Shown: positions 44,732-53,725 of the stretch, one piece after another | Position numbering within the stretch: the first letter of the stretch is position 1 | Layout of the letters: each line of letters opens with the position of its first letter | From: Psychrobacter sp. APC 3281 | Lineage (GTDB): Bacteria; Pseudomonadota; Gammaproteobacteria; Pseudomonadales; Moraxellaceae | Length of the DNA: 64,000 nucleotides | Reading direction: 5' to 3' | Assembly (NCBI RefSeq): GCF_030407815.1 | Contig: NZ_JASDCS010000005.1 | Coordinates: 219,227 to 283,226, forward strand | Notes under the pieces: generated by a model | Database searches by the model: none | What the model saw: the letters and a program-made list of their open reading frames with translations, nothing else | Told to the model about the DNA's origin: nothing | Made by a program: the position numbers and the translations under genes

Positions 44732-46383
44732 TGACGGACATATCGATGAAAGCTGCTGAGCAGAATCTCAAAAAAGCACCTAAGTTTAAGGTGCGCATTA
44801 CTCTGTTTTGGCGTCTGTTTCTGAGCCTATTACTGACGATTTTAATCACCTCTGTACTGTCCATCGTGGTAGAGCGCTGGTTGGCTGAAAAAGAGCTGAC
44901 CTCTCGTATGGATGTGCAAATCGATAGCCTATTGATAAAGCGTGAAGAGATGGTCGCGTCACTACGGGCTGGTGATGTAGAGTCTGTCAGGCAGATGTAT
45001 CGTCAAGACCGTCAGCTGATGAATCAAATCAGAGTCTATGATGAGCAAGGCGCTATTATATTCCCGCGTTACCGTGACAAAGACGATCGCGCGCAAGGAC
45101 AACTGCAAAGTGGTCGGCAGCTAATGGATCGTGCGATACAACCGGTGCGACCGGTGTCGCCTAGACCACCTAGAGTAGAGAATAACGTTTATGGTGTAGA
45201 AGGTCGTAATGCTGACAATAGACTGCGTGAACGTGATAATGAGATACCAAAAGATGAGCCGTCTTTTTGGCAAAAATTCCTAACACCAAGAACGGCAAGT
45301 AGTGCAGCAGTGGCTGATATCGATACTCGTCCTGAACTGGCCGATATGTCTATTGAACTACCTGATGGTCAGTCAATCATCATACAGTTGCGTCCGCACT
45401 TGCGTTTTTCAGACGTGGTAGAGATACAGCACGGTAATTTTCCAATACGTTTGCTATTGATCGTTATCTTTAGTGTATTGGTCTGCATATGGCTCAGTCG
45501 CACGTTAACCCAGCGGATTGGCCGTGTACAAAATACCGTACACCGTATGATCGATGGTAATTATCAAGCCAATCCAGAACTGTCCAAGATGGGCGATGAT
45601 GAGTTGGGGCTACTTGCCAAAGACGTTGCCCATCTATCAACGAGGCTCGTCGATAGTGAGCTTGCACGTAAGCAAATGCTTAGTGATATCTCACATGAGC
45701 TGCGTTCGCCGCTTGCTCGTCTGGATGTCGCGACTGAGCTGACTCGAGACTTTGCGCCCAATGCCAATCGTTATCTAGACCGTATCGATAAAGAATCTAC
45801 ACGAATGAATGAGCTGATTGAGCAAATCATTCATATTCAGTCCCTACAAATGCAGCAATATACCGTCGATAATTTGGAGAGTGAGGCAGTCGATATATCT
45901 GACATCATTAGCAATATCGGAGAGGATGTCTGCTTTGAGTTTCAACATAAAGACGTACATTGGCAATGGCAACCGCCTGAAGCCTCAGCGCTAGATGGTT
46001 TGGAAGGATTTTGGACAGTCCAAGGTAATGCAGAGCAGTTGTATAGTGCACTTGAAAATGTCATTCGCAATGCTTTTATGCACACGGCAGCGGGTTCGAC
46101 AGTGATTGCGGAAATCAAAGCAATACAAATGGACAATAAGGTACCAGCTGTTCAAATTAATATAACAGACGAAGGTGGCGGTGTGGCAGACAAGGACTTA
46201 GAACGTATTTTCCATCCCTTTGTGCGGCTCGATACTGCTCGGCATCGTGATACTGGCGGCTATGGTCTTGGATTGGCTATTGTTCACGCTGTAGTCATGG
46301 CGCATAAAGGATATATCAATGCTCATAACCGGCAAGATGGTATTCAAGGGTTGGTGGTTCAAATCGTGCTACCTAGCAGATAA
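44731..46383 (+). CDS. CpxA-like sensor histidine kinase
   Basis: A 550-residue membrane kinase. TM1 is at about residues 27-48, the periplasmic domain follows to about 232, with Arg/Pro-rich and disordered stretches (RPVSPRPPRVENN), and TM2 is at about 236-256 (LLLIVIFSVLVCIWLS). A HAMP domain follows, then the phospho-acceptor His322 in DISHELRSPLARL. The ATPase domain has the N box (ENVIRNAFMHT), G1 (ITDEGGGV) and G2 (GGYGLGLAIV). The start overlaps the stop of the response regulator (TAATG). With the divergent Spy/CpxP-like gene, the set looks like a Cpx envelope-stress cassette. Confidence 0.92.
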   Translation: MTDISMKAAEQNLKKAPKFKVRITLFWRLFLSLLLTILITSVLSIVVERWLAEKELTSRMDVQIDSLLIKREEMVASLRAGDVESVRQMYRQDRQLMNQIRVYDEQGAIIFPRYRDKDDRAQGQLQSGRQLMDRAIQPVRPVSPRPPRVENNVYGVEGRNADNRLRERDNEIPKDEPSFWQKFLTPRTASSAAVADIDTRPELADMSIELPDGQSIIIQLRPHLRFSDVVEIQHGNFPIRLLLIVIFSVLVCIWLSRTLTQRIGRVQNTVHRMIDGNYQANPELSKMGDDELGLLAKDVAHLSTRLVDSELARKQMLSDISHELRSPLARLDVATELTRDFAPNANRYLDRIDKESTRMNELIEQIIHIQSLQMQQYTVDNLESEAVDISDIISNIGEDVCFEFQHKDVHWQWQPPEASALDGLEGFWTVQGNAEQLYSALENVIRNAFMHTAAGSTVIAEIKAIQMDNKVPAVQINITDEGGGVADKDLERIFHPFVRLDTARHRDTGGYGLGLAIVHAVVMAHKGYINAHNRQDGIQGLVVQIVLPSR

Positions 46384-46812
46384 AAAGATAAATAATGCAG
46401 AAATAATTTATGTAACCAATATGCGTTTATCCTGTATTTGTAATGTGTATAAGCGCATATTTAGTAGTAGATAAAAGCTGACTCTTTTTAAAACCGACGT
46501 AATTTATTATAAATAGACAAAAATTAAAAGTATTTATATTCGTTTATATGAATATAATAGACGAACGGTATAAAAACGCGGATGAACGGTATTGTCTCTC
46601 TGTATATATTCGGTAATACTAATATATACAGAGAGTGATAAAGATTATACAAAACAGAACGTCTTATTCCTTAAAGACTATTACAACTATTATTTGAACA
46701 AGGTCTCGTTATTATAAGCTTATAACCCGTTTTATTTTGTCACATCGTCTCTCTGACATAGATCTTATCTCTGATTTTTTAAATCTGACAAGTCTGTAAG
46801 GGAGTACGCATC
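46384..46812. promoter_or_regulatory. Regulatory region upstream of the autotransporter
   Basis: 429 bases. It holds a 9-base direct repeat GAACGGTAT at 46563-46571 and 46584-46592 (21-base period) immediately before a perfect 15-bp inverted repeat (46596-46610 with 46621-46635, arm CTCTCTGTATATATT, 10-base spacer). There is no T run after the palindrome, so it is more likely an operator or mRNA structure than a terminator. GGGAG precedes the adhesin start codon. Confidence 0.5.
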
Positions 46813-49800
46813 ATGAACCGCATCTATAAAGTCATCTGGAATGAAGCCTTAAGTTGTTTTACCGCCGTTGGTGAATACGCGAAGGGACGTGGCAAATCTT
46901 CCAAATCTAGCGTTAGCTCTAACGCTACCATCAATACAGCGTCTAACCTGTCCGTTATCCGTACGATACGTCTGAGTACCATAGCGCTTGGGCTACTAAC
47001 TGCTGGCTTTGGCATGCAGGCAAATGCATTGGGTACTTACTTTGTTGGAGACGACCCAACACCTAGAATACATACCAATTCATTCCTTCATCAAACACTA
47101 ACGGTGCAGGGTGGAGAGACAGTCTCTGGCGATCCCAATATCAAAAATATCAGCGTGACTGCTAGTAGGCGTGATAAAGCGCTAACGATAAAGCTCGATG
47201 AAAATGTCGACTTAGGCGCTGATGGCAGTCTCAAAACGGGTGATACTTTAGTTGATAATTCAGGCATTAAGATTACAGCCATAAATCCAGCCAATAGTGT
47301 CACTTTGAGCAATAGTGGCCTAAACAATGGTAATAACAAAATCACCAATGTATCCAATGGTGCTGTGATGGCAGGGAGTAAAGATGCAGTTAATGGCTCG
47401 CAGCTACACAGATTGGTCAACATAGTCAAGGATAACAAAACTAAATATTATAGTGTTGACTCTGAAGCTATTGGCAATGCCAACAACGATGGCGCAACAG
47501 GTTATAACGCTATGGCCATGGGTGGCAACGCAAAGGCGACTGGCAGTCAAACTATTGCTATTGGTAGCTCGGAATCTGGACAACAAACGTTGGCAAGTGG
47601 CGAGCAGTCTATTGCTATTGGTGCCAATGTTGTCTCAAAAGGACATTCATCTATTGCTATTGGTGGTGATGATTTAGATGCTGCTGCAAATGTTGATGGT
47701 GTTAACGACTTATTCAATGCATATACTGGTAGTGATCTTATAGAGGATCCAAATAATCCATATGGGCATACTGAAGCAGGCGGCGCTGCATCCTTAGCAG
47801 TTGGTGTTAAAGCACGGTCCGAAGGTAATCTTTCTACTGCTGTCGGTGTCCGTTCAAGCTCAGTAGGTGCAGCATCCTCTGCTTTTGGCATGGGGGCGTC
47901 AGCAAGTCGAGATGGTTCGGTAGCTTTAGGTGCAGGATCAACTACGCTTAGTGAAGCTACTGAGGAAAAGAACCTTATTATCGGCAACAAGATCTATAAT
48001 TACGCTGGTGTAACAAGTGATAAAGGAGCACAAGTATCTGTTGGTTCAGTAGAACATGAGCGTCAGATCAAGCACGTTGCTGCTGGAGCAGTCAATACAG
48101 ACAGTACTGATGCTATCAATGGTAGTCAGCTACACGCTACTAATCAATCTATTGAAGATTTATCAGAAAGCAAGATTACCTTTGCGAGTGATAGAGGAGC
48201 TCCCGTGGATCGTAAGCTTGGTGAGACACTTAATATCAAAGGTGGTGCAGAAGCCACTGCTGCTTTAACTACAGGCAACATTGGGGTAGAGTCTGATGCT
48301 AGTACTAATACCCTAACTGTAAAGTTAGCTGAGAACGTAGACCTTGGTACTAATGGAAGTGTAAAAATGGGAAGTAGTAGTAGCCTTCCTTATAGCTTAG
48401 GTCCTGTAACAACTGCTAATAGCCTAGGTGTCTTGACAGGTAATTGGCTAGGCAGTACAGCGGTTACTGGTGCAGGTATTATAGTAAATGGTCCACTAGG
48501 TATTCCTAGTACTATTCTAACCATGGATGGTTTAACAATTATCGGTGGTCCAAGCGTAACAAGGTCTGGTGGTATCAACGCTGGTAATAGAAGGGTTGTC
48601 AATGTTGATAACGGTGAAGATCCAAATGACGCTGTCAATGTCAGTCAGCTCAGCAGTGCCTCTGCTGCCGCTAAAACAGAGGTCGCCGCAGGTACTAACG
48701 TGGCTGACGTTGTAAAGTCTACAGGTGGTAACGGTCAAGATGTCTATACTGTTAATGCGGATGGCGTGACTGCTTCAGCAGGCTCTGATGCCGTCACTGT
48801 CACAGCAGGTAAAAAAGATGATACAACTAATACGACCGATTACGCTGTTGATTTAAGTGCCGATAGTAAAGCCAGTCTAGTTAAAGCAGATAGTGCTATG
48901 CAGACTATTTATGCTCAAATAGATGGCGTTGATGTCAAAACGCTTAACCAAACTGATAATACGGCTAATTTCCTAACGGGAGATAACATTGTTCTTAGTG
49001 CCGAGGATGGTGGTATTAAAATCGCTACAGCAGAGGATGTCACTTTTACTAGTGCTAGCTTTGCTGATAGTACAGTTCGTGTGAGTGGTGAAGGTCTTGA
49101 TAATGGTGGCAATAGAATCGTCAATGTAGATGATGGTCAGGGAGATACAGATGCCGTCAATGTTAGACAATTAAATGCAACCAACAATACAGTGGACCTA
49201 GGACTGAACTTCACAGGAGATGATACAACCGTTGTCGTCAATCGCAAGTTGGGTCAAACGTTGACACTCCAAGGAGGCGCGACAGAGTTAACTGAAAACA
49301 ATATTGGTGTGATCGCTGATGAAGAGGGCAATCTAAACGTTAGATTGGCTGAAGATGTCATGCTTGGTAAAAATGGTAGCGTGAGAATGGTAAACACAGT
49401 TCTCAATAATGCAGGTATTACCATTACTGATGGTTCTAATGAAACTATTACCTTGAGCAAAGAAGGTCTTGATAATGGTAATAATAGAATTATCAAAGTT
49501 GGCGAAGGGGTCGCACCAAGTGATGCTGTAAACTTCGCACAGCTCACAACGACCAATAACGAAATCGCTAAAGGCATCAAAATTGGTGACGGCAATAGTG
49601 CCAATGATCAGCAATTTTCGCTAGGCGATACCATCAATGTCACAGGAGATAGCAATCTGACTACTGTCGCTTCTGCGACTGGCGTCCAAGTGAAACTGAA
49701 TAATCAGTTAGACCTCGGAGATGATGGCAGTATACAGATAGGCAATAGCATCATGAGTGATGCAGGCTTTACCTTCGTTGGAAATGGCGTGAATAGAATG

Positions 49801-51219
49801 GTTTCGCAGGTCTCATTGAGTAGCCGTGGTCTAGACAATGGAGGCAACACCATTCGCAACGTTGGGGAAGGTGTGCTAAATACGGATGCTGTCAATGTTG
49901 GGCAGTTAAAAGATGTCGCCATTGCCTTAGATCAAGGTTGGGGCATCACCGCTCAAGGTGATATCGCTACGATGGTAAAACAAGGAGATGCTGTCGACCT
50001 CAGTAGTAAAGACGGTAATATCAAGGTATCTAGGAAATCAGTGAGTGATGTGGCTGCTTTCGATAGTAGTCCATCACTACAAGCTGTAGCCATACCTACC
50101 AATGCTAATGACATTAGCTTTGATTTGAACCCAGATATTACTTTGAATAGCGTAACCACTGGTGGTACGGTTATGAATGATAATGGACTGACCATTGCAG
50201 GTGGCCCAAGCATCACGAAAAGTGGTATTGATGCCGCTAATACCAAAATTACCAACGTTCAAAATGGGGAAGTTTCGGCGACAAGTCAGGACGCTATAAA
50301 TGGTGGTCAGCTTTATGCCCAAGGAACTGGTATCAGCAGTATTATCGGTGGTGACACTGTTTACAATGCCGAAGATGGTACTTTCATCAACAGTGACATT
50401 GGTGGAACGGGTGAAAGCAATATCGATGGTGCGATTGCTTCTATCAGACAAGGCACGATTGAAATTAGTGAAAATGTGCAAATTAACACAGAGAGCATTA
50501 CCACTAATACAACCAATATCGCGACCAATACGACAAATATTGCTACGAATACCAGCAATATCACGACCAATACTACGAATATCGAAACCAACACGGACAA
50601 GCTAAATGCTGGACTCAATTTTGGTGCAGACAGTGGTGCCAATATCAACAAACCAATTGGCGATGGTAGTGTCCTAAGCTTCACTGGTGGCAATAACATC
50701 ACCACCACAGCAGATGGTAGTAGTATTAAATTTGATCTAAACGGTAATATCAGCGTTGATAGTGTCACAGTTGGGACGACGGTTATCAATAGTGAGGGCA
50801 TCAGTATGCAAGATGGGCCAAGTATGACGTCTCAAGGTCTATATGCTGGTAACCAACGCATGACCGGTGTCGCCGATGGGGTCGAAGCAACAGACGCCGT
50901 CAATTATAGTCAGCTTAGCGCGCTTGATAGTCGACTCAATAACAATATGAGCGATCTTGGCTACAAAATCGACGAAGTAGAAGACGATGCAAACGCAGGT
51001 ATTTCCGCTGCGATGGCAATGTCGGCAATGCCTCAAGCTTATATCGCAGGTAAGTCATTGATCGGTGGCGGTGTTGGTACCTATAATGGAGAGAGCGCTG
51101 TAGCAATTGGTTTCTCTAAATTATCTAATGACGGTCGTTGGGTCATTAAGGTAAATGGTACAGCAGATACTCAAGGCAACGTAGGCGGTGCAGTTGGTGC
51201 AGGCTTCCATTTTGACTAA
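46813..51219 (+). CDS. Trimeric autotransporter adhesin (YadA/Hia type)
   Basis: A 1468-residue type Vc secretion protein that forms a surface fibre. The N-terminus MNRIYKVIWNEALSCFTAVGEYAKG is an extended signal peptide region (ESPR), with the signal ending near MQANA (about 70-74). YadA-like head repeats (SIAIGANVVSKG, SLAVGVKARSEG, STAVGVRSSSVG, SVALGAGS) lie at about 230-380. At least seven neck/stalk motifs of the form DAVNxxQL follow along the length. Near 1232-1262 a coiled-coil stretch repeats TTNI/ATNT. The C-terminal ~75 residues are the YadA anchor, ending GAVGAGFHFD. The best guess is adhesion, biofilm or self-association; the ligand is unknown. Confidence 0.95.
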   Translation: MNRIYKVIWNEALSCFTAVGEYAKGRGKSSKSSVSSNATINTASNLSVIRTIRLSTIALGLLTAGFGMQANALGTYFVGDDPTPRIHTNSFLHQTLTVQGGETVSGDPNIKNISVTASRRDKALTIKLDENVDLGADGSLKTGDTLVDNSGIKITAINPANSVTLSNSGLNNGNNKITNVSNGAVMAGSKDAVNGSQLHRLVNIVKDNKTKYYSVDSEAIGNANNDGATGYNAMAMGGNAKATGSQTIAIGSSESGQQTLASGEQSIAIGANVVSKGHSSIAIGGDDLDAAANVDGVNDLFNAYTGSDLIEDPNNPYGHTEAGGAASLAVGVKARSEGNLSTAVGVRSSSVGAASSAFGMGASASRDGSVALGAGSTTLSEATEEKNLIIGNKIYNYAGVTSDKGAQVSVGSVEHERQIKHVAAGAVNTDSTDAINGSQLHATNQSIEDLSESKITFASDRGAPVDRKLGETLNIKGGAEATAALTTGNIGVESDASTNTLTVKLAENVDLGTNGSVKMGSSSSLPYSLGPVTTANSLGVLTGNWLGSTAVTGAGIIVNGPLGIPSTILTMDGLTIIGGPSVTRSGGINAGNRRVVNVDNGEDPNDAVNVSQLSSASAAAKTEVAAGTNVADVVKSTGGNGQDVYTVNADGVTASAGSDAVTVTAGKKDDTTNTTDYAVDLSADSKASLVKADSAMQTIYAQIDGVDVKTLNQTDNTANFLTGDNIVLSAEDGGIKIATAEDVTFTSASFADSTVRVSGEGLDNGGNRIVNVDDGQGDTDAVNVRQLNATNNTVDLGLNFTGDDTTVVVNRKLGQTLTLQGGATELTENNIGVIADEEGNLNVRLAEDVMLGKNGSVRMVNTVLNNAGITITDGSNETITLSKEGLDNGNNRIIKVGEGVAPSDAVNFAQLTTTNNEIAKGIKIGDGNSANDQQFSLGDTINVTGDSNLTTVASATGVQVKLNNQLDLGDDGSIQIGNSIMSDAGFTFVGNGVNRMVSQVSLSSRGLDNGGNTIRNVGEGVLNTDAVNVGQLKDVAIALDQGWGITAQGDIATMVKQGDAVDLSSKDGNIKVSRKSVSDVAAFDSSPSLQAVAIPTNANDISFDLNPDITLNSVTTGGTVMNDNGLTIAGGPSITKSGIDAANTKITNVQNGEVSATSQDAINGGQLYAQGTGISSIIGGDTVYNAEDGTFINSDIGGTGESNIDGAIASIRQGTIEISENVQINTESITTNTTNIATNTTNIATNTSNITTNTTNIETNTDKLNAGLNFGADSGANINKPIGDGSVLSFTGGNNITTTADGSSIKFDLNGNISVDSVTVGTTVINSEGISMQDGPSMTSQGLYAGNQRMTGVADGVEATDAVNYSQLSALDSRLNNNMSDLGYKIDEVEDDANAGISAAMAMSAMPQAYIAGKSLIGGGVGTYNGESAVAIGFSKLSNDGRWVIKVNGTADTQGNVGGAVGAGFHFD
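50503..50598 (+). repeat. Short tandem coding repeat in the adhesin stalk
   Basis: A 21-base unit of the type ACYACBAAYAYBRCSACCAAY is repeated about four to five times, encoding the 7-residue unit TTNIATN. Seven residues fit the heptad periodicity of a trimeric coiled coil. Copy number could vary by slippage and change the fibre length. Confidence 0.65.
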
Positions 51220-51253
51220 CAAAGCTTCTCAATTGTAGTTATCGATAGACTAT

Positions 51254-51286
51254 AAAAAAGCAAGACATTGGATGTCTTGCTTTTTT
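51254..51286 (+). terminator. Intrinsic terminator of the autotransporter gene
   Basis: A perfect 14-bp stem (51254-51267 with 51273-51286), loop TTGGA, ending in six T, 35 bases past the stop codon. Confidence 0.92.
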
Positions 51287-51334
51287 ACGGTTTAAAGATA
51301 AACAATTAAGGTAATAAAGCTATCGATAAATCAA

Positions 51335-51372
51335 AATAAGCGCTTGTAAATTGTGTCTTACAAGCGCTTATT
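51335..51372 (-). terminator. Inverted repeat downstream of the flavoprotein gene, probable terminator
   Basis: A perfect 15-bp stem (51335-51349 with 51358-51372, arm AATAAGCGCTTGTAA) 18 bases past the stop codon of the minus-strand gene. The minus-strand exit sequence is ATTTTGATT, a modest T run. Confidence 0.7.
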
Positions 51373-51390
51373 ATTTCTAATTAAGGGCTT

Positions 51391-52569
51391 CTATATTCTG
51401 AACATTGCGCCATTCGGTTTCAGTCCAACATAGGCCATACCTGCTTGATTCATCCAGTGAGGTTGAATAATGCCATGCTGCAAAATCGCATGAATATCTC
51501 TATGCGCCCTTTCTATCTTATGCTTTTTGTATAGGGAGGCTGTGCCTGCGACTGCGTAAATTTCAGATAGCATGTCACGAGCTTCTCTTGCGCCTTCACA
51601 AGACGCTGCCCACACATCGGCAAGCTGTATATCAGTAAAGGTGTTCTTCTGCTGAGATTCTTTCCATAATATATCTACACTGTGATGCAGTTGGGCGCGT
51701 TTCGATGCTAGTATTGTTTTACTCTTAGCAATGGTAGCTTGTACCGTTGCACGGTCGCGTAGATCTGGACTCTTACCAGGTGTTACTCTTTCAAGGCATA
51801 TATCAACCAAGTCATCCATAGCGGCTTTTAATACGCCTAGCGCCATCGCCGCACAGCCAGCAGCATTGATACAACCGATAGGCAGACGACTGTAGGCAGT
51901 ATCGACAGCCACAGGACTATCAAAGTCAACTGCATAAGCCTCTTTGACAAAAGCGTCTTTGACGACTATATCGTGGCTACCTGTGCCATTTAGGCCGCCC
52001 ACATCCCACGTATCAATGATTTTTACATCTTTCTTGGGAATAAAAAATAGCTTTAAATTTGCACCTGGACCAAGGGTCGTAGGAGAGCCTTCGGAGATAA
52101 CGAGACAACGTAACACAAACCAGTCAGCCAATTGGCATCCAGAGACGAGTGTCCATTGTCCTGATACCATATAGCCATTATCTACTGTTTGTGCCACGCC
52201 TTCAGGACGTGCGGAATTGGCATAAATATGAGAGGGGTCGCTATATACTTCTTTCATGCTGGATTCATCCAAAAATCGACCGAACGTACAGGCCAAATGG
52301 TTGTTCCAAACGATCCAAGCAACGGAGGCCTCAGCACTGGCCAAAGTCTCATAAGTTTTTAGCGTTTCTACTGGGTTTCCTGCCCATCCTCCTAACGATT
52401 TAGGCAGCCCCATTCTAAATAATGCAAATTTTGAAAGTTTATTGACTACCACGGGTGCAATTTTTCTAGCGCTTTCTGTTTCATCTCTAAACATGACTGC
52501 TGATGCATAAATCTTGTTTGCTGCATCGGATGGTAGGGTGGTTATCTCTGCTGAGGATATATCATTCAT
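51391..52569 (-). CDS. Acyl-CoA dehydrogenase-fold flavoprotein, possible group D flavin monooxygenase
   Basis: A 392-residue protein of the acyl-CoA dehydrogenase superfamily. The N-terminal helical domain (RKIAPVVVNKLSKFALFRMGLPKSLGGW) leads to the beta domain (GYMVSGQWTLVSGCQLADWFVL, GTGSHDIVVKDAFV) and a C-terminal helical domain (AMALGVLKAAMDDLVDI, IYAVAGTASLYKKHKIERAHRDIHAILQH). This pattern is typical of the subgroup that contains oxygenases such as 4-hydroxyphenylacetate 3-hydroxylase and DszC rather than fatty-acid dehydrogenases. No flavin reductase is adjacent. Start at 52569 is chosen for AAGG 8 bases upstream; the frame runs open to 52686. Its position beside the tyrosine-degradation genes suggests an aromatic substrate, but this is inference. 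Confidence 0.75.
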   Translation of the reverse strand: MNDISSAEITTLPSDAANKIYASAVMFRDETESARKIAPVVVNKLSKFALFRMGLPKSLGGWAGNPVETLKTYETLASAEASVAWIVWNNHLACTFGRFLDESSMKEVYSDPSHIYANSARPEGVAQTVDNGYMVSGQWTLVSGCQLADWFVLRCLVISEGSPTTLGPGANLKLFFIPKKDVKIIDTWDVGGLNGTGSHDIVVKDAFVKEAYAVDFDSPVAVDTAYSRLPIGCINAAGCAAMALGVLKAAMDDLVDICLERVTPGKSPDLRDRATVQATIAKSKTILASKRAQLHHSVDILWKESQQKNTFTDIQLADVWAASCEGAREARDMLSEIYAVAGTASLYKKHKIERAHRDIHAILQHGIIQPHWMNQAGMAYVGLKPNGAMFRI

Positions 52570-52917
52570 ATTGTTCAACCTTATTGTGATGAATAAGACA
52601 GTACTTTTTCTATAGCTAATAAAGTACAAATTTGAGCGATGACAAATGCTTATATAAAGAATAACCAACAGCTGCCCACCATACAACCGTTAATATGAAT
52701 ATATTAAAAATTATATTGTAAAAATTGAATAAATAATAATCAATGAGGCTAAATTTAGCGATAAAGCTAGAAATCAAGCTGTAAAAATAGGTAGGGGTAA
52801 AGAATAGCGAAGAATAAAGCTCGACCAAATATTAAGTGTTAATTCTAAGTCACTTAATATTTGGCCGAGAAAATAAATATTCTATAAAGATAAGTATCCT
52901 ATAAAAACTGTCTCAAA
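52570..52917. other. AT-rich intergenic region with one strong inverted repeat
   Basis: 348 bases between the flavoprotein gene and maiA, both on the minus strand. Its only structure is the inverted repeat at 52820-52869; the remainder is very AT-rich and shows no gene. Confidence 0.55.
52820..52869 (-). terminator. Long inverted repeat downstream of maiA, possible terminator
   Basis: A 19-bp stem with a single mismatch (52820-52838 with 52851-52869, core arm CCAAATATTAAGTG), 12-base loop, 49 bases past the maiA stop codon. On the minus strand it is followed by GCTTTATTCTT, so termination is plausible though the T run is broken. Confidence 0.6.
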
Positions 52918-53571
52918 TTAGGCATCACGTTTCGGCGCATCAGGCTGCATCATAGGATCGGCATCTGCGAACGCTTTTAGTGTACGGCAATGAGTATCAA
53001 TGGCGACGATATTGGGATAAGCGCTCAAATCTACTTTGAAGCGGCGAGCAGAAGAGACTTGCGGAATCAAATAACAATCTGCGAGAGTAGGACTGTCCCC
53101 ATAGCAGAATTGTCCGCGATTGTTATCCGCCGCCAAGCGTGTCTCTAAAGCAGCAAATCCTTCACTGATCCAGCGGTTGCACCATGCAATCACATTTTCC
53201 TCGTCTACTGACAGCTCATTGCGTAGGTACTGTAAAATGCGGCGATTATTAATTGGATGGATGTCGCAACCAATCATGGCGCTCAGCGCGCGTACCTGCA
53301 TACGCCCAGCAGCATCGTTAGGCAATAATGGATGCTCAGGGTAGACCTCTTCTAACCACTCCAAAATAGCTGGACTTTGATATAATAATAAATCGTCAGT
53401 CTGTAGGACAGGTACCAATCCTTGCGGATTAATCGCTTTGAAGGCAGATTCTAACTGTTCATCCTGTGCCAGATTGATCGTGATATCATCGTAATCTAAG
53501 CCTTTTAGGTTCATAGCGATACGAGTACGGTAAGACGTGCTACTACGAAAGTAGCCATAAAGTGTCATCAT
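52918..53571 (-). CDS. maiA: Maleylacetoacetate isomerase
   Basis: A 217-residue zeta-class glutathione transferase. It isomerises maleylacetoacetate to fumarylacetoacetate using glutathione, in the homogentisate pathway. The active-site motif SSTSYRTRIAMNLKGLDYD (split over about residues 10-28) with the catalytic Ser/Ser/Cys-type loop SSTSYR is typical, and so are NPQGLVPVLQTDD, LYQSPAILEWLEE and the C-terminal SPTLADCYLIPQV. It is divergent from the iclR gene, which is the probable regulator. Its partner fahA is about 3 kb away on the same strand. Confidence 0.92.
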   Translation of the reverse strand: MMTLYGYFRSSTSYRTRIAMNLKGLDYDDITINLAQDEQLESAFKAINPQGLVPVLQTDDLLLYQSPAILEWLEEVYPEHPLLPNDAAGRMQVRALSAMIGCDIHPINNRRILQYLRNELSVDEENVIAWCNRWISEGFAALETRLAADNNRGQFCYGDSPTLADCYLIPQVSSARRFKVDLSAYPNIVAIDTHCRTLKAFADADPMMQPDAPKRDA

Positions 53572-53725
53572 GATTCATGTCCTTATGTAGATGTGTTTTT
53601 ATAAAGATAAATATTATGAAGTAGGGTCTGTATCTCAGTGTTATTTGATCGGGCAAGTCATTATTGAACAAACCACTAACAAGAAAAATTAAAAAATAAC
53701 CAAGCACACCAGAATCGAGCAAATC

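Noticed and set aside
47547..47990. Long open frames antisense to the autotransporter gene (up to 147 codons)
   Set aside because: They are shadows of the repetitive, low-stop coding sequence on the other strand and encode low-complexity residues without start signals.
50503..50598. Short regular repeats that might suggest a CRISPR array
   Set aside because: The units are contiguous, in frame with the adhesin and have no spacers. They encode a coiled-coil heptad.
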